Of a DNA stretch of 52,803 nucleotides, positions 28,735 through 37,891 are shown one piece after another. The translations under genes and the position numbers were made by a program. The notes beneath the pieces were generated by a model, which was not told the origin of the DNA, searched no databases, and was given only the letters and a program-made list of their open reading frames with translations. Where the stretch lies: positions 1 through 52,803 of the IMG/VR virus record IMGVR_UViG_3300036781_000147; one strand, 5' to 3'. Every line of letters begins with the position of its first letter. Positions within the stretch are counted from its first letter, which is position 1. The DNA is from a virus.

Positions 28735-29115
28735 ATGCCTGCCCGGGTAAACTTGGACGCGTCACGGCTGGAACGCGCCTTGGGGGCCAACGGTGGCCTT
28801 GGTGCCCGCCTTCTGCAGCGTCGGGCCCAGCGGGTGAGGGAACTGGCCCAGCAGTACTCCGCCGCCAACGGCTCCATTGCGGCGGGCATCCGGGTGGGAC
28901 CGGTGGTCAACAAGTCGATCAAGGTCACGTCAACCAACCCCCACACCCGATACGTCAACGACGGCACCCGGCCGCACACGATCCGCCCTCGCCGTCCCGG
29001 TGGCGTGCTCGCCTTTCAGGTCGGCGGCCGGACCGTCTTTGCCCGGCTGGTCCATCACCCCGGGTTCCGGGGGACCCACTTCCTGGAACGTGCGCTGCGT
29101 GACGCCAGGGTGTAG
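28735..29115 (+). CDS. HK97 gp10-like tail completion protein
   Basis: The 126-residue product matches the HK97-gp10 family plan. A helical N-terminus (RLLQRRAQRVRELAQQYSAA) leads to VGPVVNKSIKVTSTNPHTRYVNDG, then RPHTIRPRRPGGVLAFQVGG and a final HPGFRGTHFLERAL. These proteins form the tail-side connector ring. ATG 28735 follows GAGAGGGGCTC. It is the first gene after the palindrome and opens the tail module. An upstream extension of this frame through the repeat arm is not considered coding. Confidence 0.85.
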   Translation: MPARVNLDASRLERALGANGGLGARLLQRRAQRVRELAQQYSAANGSIAAGIRVGPVVNKSIKVTSTNPHTRYVNDGTRPHTIRPRRPGGVLAFQVGGRTVFARLVHHPGFRGTHFLERALRDARV

Positions 29116-29147
29116 GCTGGTTGCACATCAGTGACCAGGGAGCACAT

Positions 29148-29609
29148 ATGCATGAGTACGTGACGTCGACCAGCTGGTACGGCGACGGCGTGTGGGAGGG
29201 CACCGACGTGTACGTGCTGGCCCGCAACGAGGACGAGGCATACGCCAAGGTTGCCGATCAGATGCGCCGCCGATACGGCGTGACCCGCTTCGACGTCGGG
29301 TCGATTGTGGTCATCCCACCCGTCACCCGAGAGCGCATCGTGGAGAACGTCCAGTTCGTTGAGAAGGCTGGGTGGACGGCGGCCCTCTACATCGCAGATC
29401 CCTACCTGGCCTTGAACCCCTCGAAGGTCTTCTGCCGGGACGACGACCGGATAGAGATCCTGGCAGAGGCCATCCGTTCCGTACGGAACCAGGGGAACGA
29501 CATCTCCGGGTGGATCATCACCAGTGGCGCCGACCGGATCTGCGTGGAGCAGACCAGGGCTGCCGCGTCCCTGCGCATCCGCACCATGCTCCCCATCCTG
29601 CTGAGGTAA
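29148..29609 (+). CDS. Hypothetical protein in tail module
   Basis: The 153-residue product starts at ATG 29148 after CCAGGGAGCAC. It contains TDVYVLARNEDEAYAKVADQ, a form often seen in small phage proteins of unknown function, then KVFCRDDDRIEILAEA and a C-terminal helix. Its position would suit a tail terminator, but the sequence does not resemble one. It may instead be an inserted accessory gene. It has a candidate promoter of its own (TAGGCT). Confidence 0.5.
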   Translation: MHEYVTSTSWYGDGVWEGTDVYVLARNEDEAYAKVADQMRRRYGVTRFDVGSIVVIPPVTRERIVENVQFVEKAGWTAALYIADPYLALNPSKVFCRDDDRIEILAEAIRSVRNQGNDISGWIITSGADRICVEQTRAAASLRIRTMLPILLR

Positions 29610-29746
29610 CCTCACCTCGTAGGCCGAGGTCCCTCACTCAGCCCCGGTCTGCTCCGCCCCGGTAGCTATGCTGCGTGTCCCTGCTGCCGGGGCGGACCCA
29701 TGTCCCGGGTATGGTGAGCTGGACACACAACGGAAGGACACGCAGC

Positions 29747-30106
29747 ATGGCCACCAAGTCATTCTCGATCAACACCACGCCTCATGTCGCCGCGATCGGT
29801 GACGACCTGAAGTTCTCGTTCGTCCCCGAGGTTGTGGGCGCCACGTTCCTTGAGGCGTACCAGGACCTGCGTGAGGTCCAGCAGCGAGTCAAGGGCAAGT
29901 CGGAGGAAGACCAGACTGCCGAGGACGCGCGTGCCGCCAGTGAGGCGCTCAAGGAGATGCTCGCCCACTTCCTCACCGAGGACAGCAAGCAGGCGTTCGC
30001 TGACAACCCTCTGCCCGACCGGGTGTACGTGGAGCTGTTCGAGTGGCTGGCTGAGATCTACGGCGCCTCTGGCAGCCAGGGAAACGGCGGTGGTGGGCAG
30101 TCCTGA
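29747..30106 (+). CDS. Tail assembly chaperone, short form (G)
   Basis: The 119-residue protein precedes the tape measure and has the acidic, helical make-up of actinophage tail assembly chaperones (KFSFVPEVVGATFLEAYQDL, later LKEMLAHFLTEDSKQAFADN). It ends in a Gly-rich tail. ATG 29747 follows GGAAGGACACGC. A slippery heptamer near its end allows production of the longer G-T form. Confidence 0.85.
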   Translation: MATKSFSINTTPHVAAIGDDLKFSFVPEVVGATFLEAYQDLREVQQRVKGKSEEDQTAEDARAASEALKEMLAHFLTEDSKQAFADNPLPDRVYVELFEWLAEIYGASGSQGNGGGGQS

Positions 30107-30447
30107 ACCTGTGCTCCGCAGTCGTTGACGACTGGGACGCATGGTTCGGAACGCTCACTCTCAGGGGAGTCGACCCCCGTACCTGGGATCTGCATCAGGT
30201 GCTGTCCGGGTTCGAGGCGTCGGTCCGCGAGTCGGCCAAGGATGAAGCTGACTGGCAGCGCATCAGGGCGATGATCTACTCGGAGCCACCCGAGGTGGCG
30301 GCGCAACGGCGGGCGGAGCAGCGTGCAACGGCTGCAACGGGGGCTGCAACACCCAGCGCGCCACCTGGGCGGGGCGGCATCAGCATGGCCCAGATGCAGG
30401 CACTCATCGCGCAGGCGTCGGCTGAGGAAGCCATCTACGGTGGGTGA
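29747..30447 (+). CDS. Tail assembly chaperone, frameshifted form (G-T)
   Basis: Slippage by -1 on GGGAAAC (30079-30085, codons GGA AAC) joins 113 residues of the short form to 120 residues read in the -1 frame. The result is a 233-residue G-T protein ending at TGA 30447. The T part has VVDDWDAWFGTLTLRGVDPR, a helical region and AQMQALIAQASAEEAIYGG. The G and G-T forms bind the tape measure and recruit tail-tube subunits. The arrangement matches lambda and most actinophages. Confidence 0.85.
30079..30085 (+). promoter_or_regulatory. -1 programmed frameshift site
   Basis: G GGA AAC in the zero frame fits the X XXY YYZ rule. The stop of the short form lies 19 bases downstream, and the -1 frame is open to 30447. 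Confidence 0.85.
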
Positions 30448-30481
30448 CAGAGGGGCTGCCTACGGGTGGCCCCTCTCCCCG

Positions 30482-30515
30482 TAGACTTAAAGCAGCCGAC
30501 TGGCGGTAGGCCGGG
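30482..30515 (+). promoter_or_regulatory. Tape-measure gene -10 and shared leader motif
   Basis: TAGACT (30482-30487) is a candidate -10. CTGGCGGTAGGCCGGG (30500-30515) follows 12 bases later and ends 27 bases before ATG 30543. Confidence 0.65.
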
Positions 30516-30542
30516 CGATATCCACTGGAAGGGATGCGCCCC

Positions 30543-33500
30543 ATGGCTGAGGATCTTGGTGATGCGGAAGTCACCATCACCTTGGACGACTCGTCGGTCA
30601 ATGCTGCCGTCAACCGGTTGGCCGACCGACTGGAGTCCGCCCTTGACCGGGCGTCCCGGGACGCTGGTCTGCGCATGCAGCGCAACATCAGCCGGGCCGT
30701 CAACCGGATCTCCCCGGTAACGATCCGAGTCACAGCCGACGTCAGCCGCTTTCAGACCAGCATCTCCGCGCTGCGCAACCTGCCGGACCTGAGTGTGCCC
30801 GTCGTCCCGGAGATCGACCGGGAGCGCTTCCGTGCGGAGGTGCTGGCCGTGTTGGACGGGATTGAGGTGTCCGTCCGGGTGGTGCCTGACCTCAGCGGGT
30901 TCGACGAGCGCATCCGTGCCCACCGTCCGCCCTCCGTCAACGTGCCCGTCAACGGGGACACGCGCGGCTTCACCCGGTCCCTCTCGACCCTGGGCAAGGT
31001 GGCGGGGGAGGTCGGCAAGCTCGGTGGCCTCGCGCTGGGCATCGGCGCCGTGGGCGCGTCAGCCATCACCGCGACCAACAGCATCGTGTCGTTCATCGGT
31101 GCCCTCGCCCCGGCCGCTGGAATCCTCGCTGCGGGCCCGGCAGCGGTGGCAGGGTACGCGACTGCTCTGGGCACCTTGAAGCTTGCCACGATGGGCGTCA
31201 GTGACGCGTTCGGGTCTGCCCTGACCGACGACAGTAAGAAGTTCCAGAAGGTCCTGGAGGGTCTCTCCCCGGCCGTGCGGAAGGCGGCGCTGGAGGTACG
31301 GGCGCTCAAACCCGCGTTCGACGAACTGCGCAACTCTGTGCAGTCGTCGTTCTTCGGCGCCTTCTCCGGTGAGATCACCAAGGTGGCCAACGCCCTGAAG
31401 GGCCCACTGAAGTCTGCCATGGTCGACATCGCGGGCAACTTCGGTGACGTGGTCAGCCAGGTGGCGCAGTTCGTCCGTGGAGCCGGTGGCGTCAAGGACG
31501 TGACCAACATCCTCAAGGGAACCACAGCTGCGACAGCTGATCTGGACAAGGCGACCTTGCCCGTGGCCAAGGGGTTCCTTGACCTCGCGGGGAACATCTC
31601 CGCTGCGTTCGGCACCCGTGTGAACGCAGCGCTGACCAAGGTCGGCAACACGTTCGGCGACTTCCTGATCAAGATCGCCAACAACGGCCAGGCGGTCGAC
31701 TGGGTCAACGGCGCCGTGACCGTGTTCAAGCAGCTGGGCTCCATCGTCTCTAACGTGGGCAGCATCATCGCGTCGGTCTTCCGTGCGGCGAACGCGGTGG
31801 GCGGCGGTCTGCTGAACAACATCATCGCCATCACGGACAGCCTCTCCGCGTTCGCCAAGTCGGCGGCCGGACAGTCGGCCATCAGTAATATCTTCACCAC
31901 CCTGGCTACGGCGGCTCGGGCGATCGGCCCCATCCTGACCAATGTGATCAAGCAGCTGGGCGGCCTTGCCCCGTCCCTCACCTTGGCCTTTACAGCCATC
32001 GGCCCCGCCATCAACCAGCTGGTGACCGCGCTCGGGGGCGCCCTGAAGAACGCGCTGCCCGGTGTAGTCGCGATCTTCCAGCAGCTGAGCAAGGCCGTGT
32101 CCATCCTCGCCACGTCGGGCGCGTTGGAAGCGGTCGGCCACGGACTGAGTCTGATCCTCACCGCCGTCGCCCCGCTGATCCCCCCGCTGGTCAACCTGGG
32201 TACGACGATCATCATCGGACTCGCTCCGGTGCTGTCCACGCTCGCGACCGCCCTGGGCGCCGTCGTGCAGGCCATCACCCCGGTCGTGGACGCCGTCTCC
32301 AGTGCACTGCTGCCCATCCTGGCGCCGCTCACCGACGCACTCAACTCGGTCATCACCGCGCTCGGCCCGGTTATCCCCGCGATCGGCACTCAGCTGGCCC
32401 AGGCAGTGATCGCGCTGACCCCCTCCCTGGTGACCATGTCCCAGGCCATCGGCAACCTGGTGGTCGCTCTCGCCCCGCTGCTGCCCCAGCTGATCAACCA
32501 GCTTCTGCCGAGCCTGCCTCTGATCACGAACAACTTCGTGCAGCTGATCACCGCGCTCACCCCGCTCGTCCCTCAGATCTCCCAGTTGCTCATCTCGTTG
32601 GCTCCTCTCATCTCGGACCTCATCGAGATCGCAGGTCCGATCATCACCGTGGCCACCGCGTTCGATTCCTGGGTGGTGATCAACGGGCTCGTCCCCATCA
32701 TCGGCGGTCTGGTCAGCGCGCTGAACCGGGCTCTGCAGTCCTTCACGGAGATCATCATCGGCGCACAGACGCTGGCGTCCAACGTGCGCAGTTCCTTCTC
32801 CGGCCTCGCCACAGGGGCTATCTCCTCGGTGACCGTGATGGTCACCCGGGTGTCACAGCTGTGGACCCAGGTCAAGGCGTTCGTCATCGGCGCCGTGACG
32901 TCCATGGTCTCCACAGCTGTGTCCACCCTGTCCGGCCTGCCGGGGCGGGCCCGCTCCGCCATCAGCGGGCTGACGGGAACGGTGGGCTCGGTCGTGTCCT
33001 CGGCTGCCAGCCGGGCCGTGAGCGACGCGCGCTCCCTGGTCAGCCGGACCGCTTCCACCCTCGGGTCACTTACCAGCCGAGCCCGTTCCGCGCTGGGCAA
33101 TGTGGGTGGTGCACTGGTGGGTGCGGGCCGCTCCCTGGTGGCCGGGTTCGCGAGCGGTATCCGGGCCGCAGCGGGCGGTGTCGCATCGGCTGCCCGCAAC
33201 ATGGTCTCCAACGCGATCAGCGCCGCACGCTCCGCCCTGCACATCGGCTCCCCGTCCCGGCTGTTCATTCAGTTCGGTAAGTGGACGGGGCAGGGACTCT
33301 CCATCGGCCTGGACGCCATGCAGGGGCTCGTCGCCCGCTCCGCCACGTCTCTGGTGAATCCGGTCGTGGCGGCGGGCAGTGCGGCGGCACGGGGCATGCT
33401 GAGCCCTCAGCAGAGGTTGTCCTCCACCATGGCGGGCGGCACGTCCCGTACGACGTCTGCCACTACCCCCCTGCCGCAGGGTACGGGTCGGACGACCAAC

Positions 33501-33611
33501 GACCAGCGGACATCAATGATCAACAACTTCAACATCACGGGACTCGGCAACCCGGAGCAGACCGCCCGCAGCGTGGTCAACCAGCTGATGGCCACGGTCG
33601 CCCTGCCGTAA
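30543..33611 (+). CDS. Tape measure protein
   Basis: This is the longest tail gene (1022 residues). Helical coiled regions occur at 1-120 and 200-420. Long Ala/Ile/Val/Pro-rich hydrophobic stretches occur between about 480 and 760 (repeated APLIPPLV, PLLPQLINQLLP-type motifs). A C-terminal SALHIGSPSRLFIQFGKWTG domain is typical of tape measures. It sets tail length and exits with DNA into the cell. ATG 30543 is preferred over 30534 because GGAAGGG lies nine bases upstream. Confidence 0.92.
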   Translation: MAEDLGDAEVTITLDDSSVNAAVNRLADRLESALDRASRDAGLRMQRNISRAVNRISPVTIRVTADVSRFQTSISALRNLPDLSVPVVPEIDRERFRAEVLAVLDGIEVSVRVVPDLSGFDERIRAHRPPSVNVPVNGDTRGFTRSLSTLGKVAGEVGKLGGLALGIGAVGASAITATNSIVSFIGALAPAAGILAAGPAAVAGYATALGTLKLATMGVSDAFGSALTDDSKKFQKVLEGLSPAVRKAALEVRALKPAFDELRNSVQSSFFGAFSGEITKVANALKGPLKSAMVDIAGNFGDVVSQVAQFVRGAGGVKDVTNILKGTTAATADLDKATLPVAKGFLDLAGNISAAFGTRVNAALTKVGNTFGDFLIKIANNGQAVDWVNGAVTVFKQLGSIVSNVGSIIASVFRAANAVGGGLLNNIIAITDSLSAFAKSAAGQSAISNIFTTLATAARAIGPILTNVIKQLGGLAPSLTLAFTAIGPAINQLVTALGGALKNALPGVVAIFQQLSKAVSILATSGALEAVGHGLSLILTAVAPLIPPLVNLGTTIIIGLAPVLSTLATALGAVVQAITPVVDAVSSALLPILAPLTDALNSVITALGPVIPAIGTQLAQAVIALTPSLVTMSQAIGNLVVALAPLLPQLINQLLPSLPLITNNFVQLITALTPLVPQISQLLISLAPLISDLIEIAGPIITVATAFDSWVVINGLVPIIGGLVSALNRALQSFTEIIIGAQTLASNVRSSFSGLATGAISSVTVMVTRVSQLWTQVKAFVIGAVTSMVSTAVSTLSGLPGRARSAISGLTGTVGSVVSSAASRAVSDARSLVSRTASTLGSLTSRARSALGNVGGALVGAGRSLVAGFASGIRAAAGGVASAARNMVSNAISAARSALHIGSPSRLFIQFGKWTGQGLSIGLDAMQGLVARSATSLVNPVVAAGSAAARGMLSPQQRLSSTMAGGTSRTTSATTPLPQGTGRTTNDQRTSMINNFNITGLGNPEQTARSVVNQLMATVALP

Positions 33612-33642
33612 GCTGGCCCTACCGCACCGAGGAAGGGACCGC

Positions 33643-35595
33643 ATGCTCAACGACTACCTTGCCGTGGGAGACAACGAGGTGGCAAACCATGCCCGCCTCG
33701 CCACCTACATGAACGCGCTGGGGTCCCCGTTCGACTCAGGTTCGGCTATCTGCAAGTGCGACACGCTGACGGCTGAGATCCTGGGCGACGCGCCGTACAC
33801 CCTGCCGGACGACCCCGACAACCCGGCTCCCTGGTACGACCCGAACGTCCCGGAGTCAGGTCAGTTCCTCGGGGTGATGATCCTGACCGTAGACGGCGAT
33901 TCCACCTACCCGCAGAGCCGCACCGTGTCCACCTCGGTCGGGGGTGTCGGCTCCCTCGGGCCCACCCGTACCGACCCTCGTCCGATGACCTTCACCGCAC
34001 TGCTGCTGGGCACCACGTGTTGCGCCGTTGCGTACGGATACCAGTGGCTGACGCAGGCGTTGCAGCCCGCTGATGCGGACTGCAACGGCCAGTGCGCCTA
34101 CCGCTACAGCTGTTGCCCTGACGAGGGGCAGACAGCGGACCAGTTCAACGCGGCCTACCGCCGCACCTACCGCCGCGTAGCGCTCACCAGCGGGCCGGAC
34201 ATCACCGCGCGGCACGGCAACGGCGGATGCGGGCAGGGCGGCGCCGGATGTGGCATGAATGCCGACATCGTCACTGTGGAGTTCGGTCTGACCGCCGGGT
34301 CCCCCTGGGCGTGGGGCGACGAGCAACCTCTGCTCGATATCTCCCTGCCCACGGACGACGATGAAGACTGCCTCGTCTGGTGCCTGCCCAACTCGACTGA
34401 CCCCGAGTGCATCGAAGCGGGGCCGTGCCATGGCGGCAACTGCCCGCCGGTCGGTGAGCCGTGCACCGACAGCCACTGCAACTACCCGGACCCTCCGGTT
34501 CCCGGGTCGGCGTCGTCGTGCTTCTGCATCCCGCTCGCGGCCAACCGGGCGTGCTTCGATCTTGACCTGTCCACCCGGCCGCGAGCGGTGCCCTCCGCCC
34601 TGGTGATGGAGTTCTTCTCCGGCACGTACGACCTGCGCAACGCAACGATCAGTTTCTACAAGCGGTCCTCTGCCTATGACCCCACGACTGAGGGGGTGTT
34701 CGCTGACCAGTTCGAGCGGTCGCAGACCTCCGGTTGGGGCACGTCGGACAGTGGTCTGCCCTGGACTAACACAGGCGGCACGGCCGTCAACTTCAGCGTG
34801 AGCGGTGGCCAGGGCCATCACCGCCAGTCGCCCGCCGCCGTACTGCGTGAATCGTCTGTGCCGTTCGTCCAGCAGGACATCGACATCTACTACGACATGT
34901 CGTTCGACGCGTGGCCGACCACCGGCAACCTCTACGCTGCTGCCTCGCCCCGCTGGGCCGACACGGACAACAACTACGACGTGACGCTGCAGATCGACCC
35001 CCTGGGCAATGTCCAGTACTACCCGACGATCAACGTGGGTGGGGTGCAGCAGGACCCGGCGGGGTTCGTGCACATCCTGGACGGCACGCCTCCTCCCGGC
35101 ACCACCTTCCGGGTGCACTGGCAGGTGACGGGGAACGACTTCGCCGTGTCCGTGTGGGACATCCGCACGTGTGAGCCGACCGAGCCCGTCTTCACCTTCA
35201 CCGACGATCAGGTCCCCGTGAGTGCGGGCATCGCCGTGAAGTCCTTCTCTGACTCCGACATTGTGCCCCACGTCGATTTCGACAACATCCACACCAACAG
35301 TGACGCTGCCCTCACGTGTGATCAGATCAGCGAGTTGGCCGACCCGTGGCTGCAGTACAATGTCAACTTCCTGAGGGACAACTCGACTCTCACCCTGGAC
35401 GGACAGGTGGGCCGGGCCATGCAGGAATGCGGCGGGGTGTGCTCTCCGTCCACCTACGTGTTCGGGTACGAGGGTTCGCCGCCGCAGTGGCCCGTGCTGC
35501 CCTCCGAGCCCATCTGTGTGTGCGTGGAGACCAACGCCCTGGTGACCCCCTCGGAGAACGCGACCCTTTCCATCCGCACCTCGGGGAGGTACTGA
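33643..35595 (+). CDS. Minor tail protein (distal-tail-like) with lectin-like insertion
   Basis: The 650-residue protein directly follows the tape measure, the usual place of the distal tail protein. The N-terminal part (1-230) resembles a Dit-type core with about 12 Cys. A Cys-rich linker covers about 240-310. Residues about 345-555 look like a concanavalin/LamG sandwich (FADQFERSQTSGWGTSDSG, IDIYYDMSFDAWP, WDIRTCEP). The C-terminal segment resumes Dit-like strands. About 26 Cys are present in all. The inserted lectin-like domain may bind surface glycans. Confidence 0.75.
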   Translation: MLNDYLAVGDNEVANHARLATYMNALGSPFDSGSAICKCDTLTAEILGDAPYTLPDDPDNPAPWYDPNVPESGQFLGVMILTVDGDSTYPQSRTVSTSVGGVGSLGPTRTDPRPMTFTALLLGTTCCAVAYGYQWLTQALQPADADCNGQCAYRYSCCPDEGQTADQFNAAYRRTYRRVALTSGPDITARHGNGGCGQGGAGCGMNADIVTVEFGLTAGSPWAWGDEQPLLDISLPTDDDEDCLVWCLPNSTDPECIEAGPCHGGNCPPVGEPCTDSHCNYPDPPVPGSASSCFCIPLAANRACFDLDLSTRPRAVPSALVMEFFSGTYDLRNATISFYKRSSAYDPTTEGVFADQFERSQTSGWGTSDSGLPWTNTGGTAVNFSVSGGQGHHRQSPAAVLRESSVPFVQQDIDIYYDMSFDAWPTTGNLYAAASPRWADTDNNYDVTLQIDPLGNVQYYPTINVGGVQQDPAGFVHILDGTPPPGTTFRVHWQVTGNDFAVSVWDIRTCEPTEPVFTFTDDQVPVSAGIAVKSFSDSDIVPHVDFDNIHTNSDAALTCDQISELADPWLQYNVNFLRDNSTLTLDGQVGRAMQECGGVCSPSTYVFGYEGSPPQWPVLPSEPICVCVETNALVTPSENATLSIRTSGRY

Positions 35596-36629
35596 TGACG
35601 CTCGGGTGTGATGCTGACTACCGGGCGTCTGTCGTGGACGCGGGCGGCGCCGTTGTGGTCAACCTGGAGGTCATCACCAAACTGGAGTTCTTCCGGTTGA
35701 TCAACGATTCTTCCACGGCGTCTGTGACGTCCACGTTCGACCCGGACTGCTGTGCGCAGGTGGGCGACGTCCGTTCATGGCGCCATTGGCTGGTGATCTA
35801 CCGCAACGCTGACTTCATGTGGGCGGGTCCCATCCTCACCTGCGAGTGGTCGCAGGGCCAGGTGGAGATCATGGCGTCGGACATCACGTCCATCATGGCC
35901 CGCCGGGTGCCGCACACAGCCCGCTCGTTCGCCGGGGCGGACACGATGGACGTGGCCCACTTCCTGATCAACGACGCCTTCAACGTGGCTGACCCGCCGT
36001 ACACGATCGAGACCCCCGATGGGGCCAGGGGAGCTGTGGCCACGGTCGACTACGAGATTGGTTTCGGTCAGACGCTCGATCACCTCAAGACGCTGACGGA
36101 GAACAACGGGATCGACTTCACGGCGGTGGGCTCCACGATCTACCTACTGCCCGACGCGTGGGAGTCTCCGGTCGGCGCTCTCACCGATGCCGACTTCCCC
36201 CAGGGCCTCAACGTGGCGGAGGACGGCACCGCGTTCGCCACCCGGTGGGTGGTGTTCGGCTCCGACGACTCCGGCGCCATGGGAGAGGCAGGCGGCCCTC
36301 ACCCGTTCTACGGTCTGGTGGAGAGGTTCGTCCAGGACACGAGCATCACCACCAACGAGGCTGCCACGATCGCGGCCCGCTCGCGGTTGAACACGTCTCT
36401 GCCGCTCCCCCTGTACATCGATACGCAGGACGTCACTCTGTCCTCGGACTCCGCCGTCAACCTGGCCACCTTGATCCCGGGGTGGACGCTGGACGTGTCG
36501 ACTGTGACGACGTGCCGGGACGTGACCGAACGACTGAAGATCATCGGGTTGGATGTGTCGGCCGATGAGAACGGCGAGTCGATCAAGGTTCAAGTCGGCC
36601 CGCTCACCACTGGAATGGAGGCAGCCTGA
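35595..36629 (+). CDS. Minor tail protein (hub-like)
   Basis: The 344-residue product follows the Dit-like gene with a one-base overlap. The pattern RHWLVIYRNADFMWAGPIL and DITSIMARR resembles tail-hub (gp27/Tal-type) proteins of actinophages, where a beta-barrel is followed by an elongated domain (DHLKTLTENNGIDFTAVGS). It should form the tail-tip hub contacting the cell envelope. The start is ATG 35595; an upstream frame extension is shadow. Confidence 0.75.
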   Translation: MTLGCDADYRASVVDAGGAVVVNLEVITKLEFFRLINDSSTASVTSTFDPDCCAQVGDVRSWRHWLVIYRNADFMWAGPILTCEWSQGQVEIMASDITSIMARRVPHTARSFAGADTMDVAHFLINDAFNVADPPYTIETPDGARGAVATVDYEIGFGQTLDHLKTLTENNGIDFTAVGSTIYLLPDAWESPVGALTDADFPQGLNVAEDGTAFATRWVVFGSDDSGAMGEAGGPHPFYGLVERFVQDTSITTNEAATIAARSRLNTSLPLPLYIDTQDVTLSSDSAVNLATLIPGWTLDVSTVTTCRDVTERLKIIGLDVSADENGESIKVQVGPLTTGMEAA

Positions 36630-37078
36630 TGGCAGTGCGTGGACCTAGCTCACGCCGTATCCCCGGCAACCCCGTGGGCGGCATGCTGCGGGAGTTGAAG
36701 CGGAGCGCCGCTCGTGCACAGTCCACCCGGGCATCGTCCGGCACCGAGGCGGGCCCCGACCCGTCCCCGGCCAGGCACGGCCGCAACGGACGGGACGGCA
36801 AGGACGCCACGGTGTCCGCGACGGTCGTCACCACAGACGACCAGGGAACGGCTTCCTGGGGGTTCTCACAGCCGTTCGAGGTGCCCCCGGTGGTGGTGGC
36901 CACCGCTGTACTCCCGAGCGCTCTGGTGCCCTTCACAGTAGCTCTGCTGGACGTCTCCGAGGAGAGTGTCGCCGTCGTCACGTCTCCGGCTACCGCCGAC
37001 GTGGCAGTCCACCTGATTGCCGTACCCGGGTCGGGAGATATCGTGGTGACACCGGAACCCGACCCGAACGAGGGATGA
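36629..37078 (+). CDS. Minor tail protein with short collagen-like stretch
   Basis: The 149-residue product has a basic N-terminus and a short RHGRNGRDGKDA collagen-like hinge (about 49-60). The C-terminal beta-sandwich (WGFSQPFEVPPVVVATAVLP) is like the H-type lectin-type domain of the 24670 product. It is likely a short tail-tip fibre component. The ATG shares one base with the previous stop. Confidence 0.65.
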   Translation: MAVRGPSSRRIPGNPVGGMLRELKRSAARAQSTRASSGTEAGPDPSPARHGRNGRDGKDATVSATVVTTDDQGTASWGFSQPFEVPPVVVATAVLPSALVPFTVALLDVSEESVAVVTSPATADVAVHLIAVPGSGDIVVTPEPDPNEG

Positions 37079-37081
37079 TCA

Positions 37082-37798
37082 ATGGCGCGTGCATGTGTGT
37101 GTGACGACTACTTCACCGTGGACGACGCGGGGCAGCTCTGCATGATCCCCGGGTCGCTCGGCCTCCGCTCCACCCTGTCCTACCCTCCGGGTACGTACAA
37201 CTTTAACAAGACCGACTACCCGTGGCTGGCTTCCATTGTCGTGGAGGTGCAGGCGGGTGGAGGTGGCAGCGGTGGCGCCGACGCGAACACAAATGAGTTG
37301 ATCGTCCGCCCTGGTGGCGGAGGTGGCGGATACTCGCGCTCACGGTTCACGAATGCCGACCTGGGCGCCACATCGATCATTGTCGTGGGTGCAGCAGGCA
37401 GCGCGGGCTCCCCCACGGTCGACGGTGGTGGCGGTGGTAACTCCTCCTTCGCCGGAGTCGTCACGGCCAACGGTGGCGTAGGTGGCGCAACGTCCCTGTC
37501 GTCCGGCACCTCTGTGGCCTCCGTCCAGGGAGCGACTGCCGCCGCCGTGGGTGTGGGCGACTTCGCCATCGGCGGCAGCTACGGCGGAAGTGCAGTTCGC
37601 ATGTCCGGCACGGTCGCGATCGCGGGGTTTGGCGGTGACTCTCAGATGGGTCATGGAGGGCTCGGTCGTACGTCCCCCGGCAATGGCGTGGTGTCAACCG
37701 GTTACGGAGCCGGTGCGGGTGGAGCACTGTCGACAGGCGACCCCTTCCAGGGAGCGGCGGGCGGGGAGGGACGCGTGCTTATCCACCTGTTCGGCTGA
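37082..37798 (+). CDS. Glycine-rich receptor-binding-type tail protein
   Basis: The 238-residue protein has a short N-terminal domain with ACVCDDYF and a YNFNKTDYPWLASIVVEVQ strand. Gly-rich segments follow (AGGGGSGGAD, GGGGGGYSRSRF, GAGAGGALSTG) that would fold as polyglycine-II-like bundles with exposed variable loops. Such proteins form phage receptor-binding tips. It is the last of the tail-tip genes. ATG 37082 follows GAGGGATGATCA. Confidence 0.7.
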   Translation: MARACVCDDYFTVDDAGQLCMIPGSLGLRSTLSYPPGTYNFNKTDYPWLASIVVEVQAGGGGSGGADANTNELIVRPGGGGGGYSRSRFTNADLGATSIIVVGAAGSAGSPTVDGGGGGNSSFAGVVTANGGVGGATSLSSGTSVASVQGATAAAVGVGDFAIGGSYGGSAVRMSGTVAIAGFGGDSQMGHGGLGRTSPGNGVVSTGYGAGAGGALSTGDPFQGAAGGEGRVLIHLFG

Positions 37799-37858
37799 GG
37801 TATAGTGGCTACACGGCAACGAGCATCCGCTCGGTGTGGTATGTCCAGTGGTGGATAC

Positions 37859-37891
37859 TGGCCCCGGTTCGCGTGCAAGCGACCGGGGCCA
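37859..37891. terminator. Terminator hairpin
   Basis: TGGCCCCGGT (37859-37868) pairs with ACCGGGGCCA (37882-37891), between the tail-tip gene and the small gene at 37913. Confidence 0.75.

Noticed and set aside
28438-29115. Extension of the gp10-like protein upstream through the palindrome arm
   Set aside because: The extra residues come from repeat DNA. A good ribosome-binding site and the conserved N-terminus are at 28735.
30752-32389. A 545-residue minus-strand protein antisense to the tape measure
   Set aside because: It is a GC-bias shadow with low-complexity Ala/Thr/Ser sequence and no ribosome-binding site, covering a well-supported tape-measure gene.
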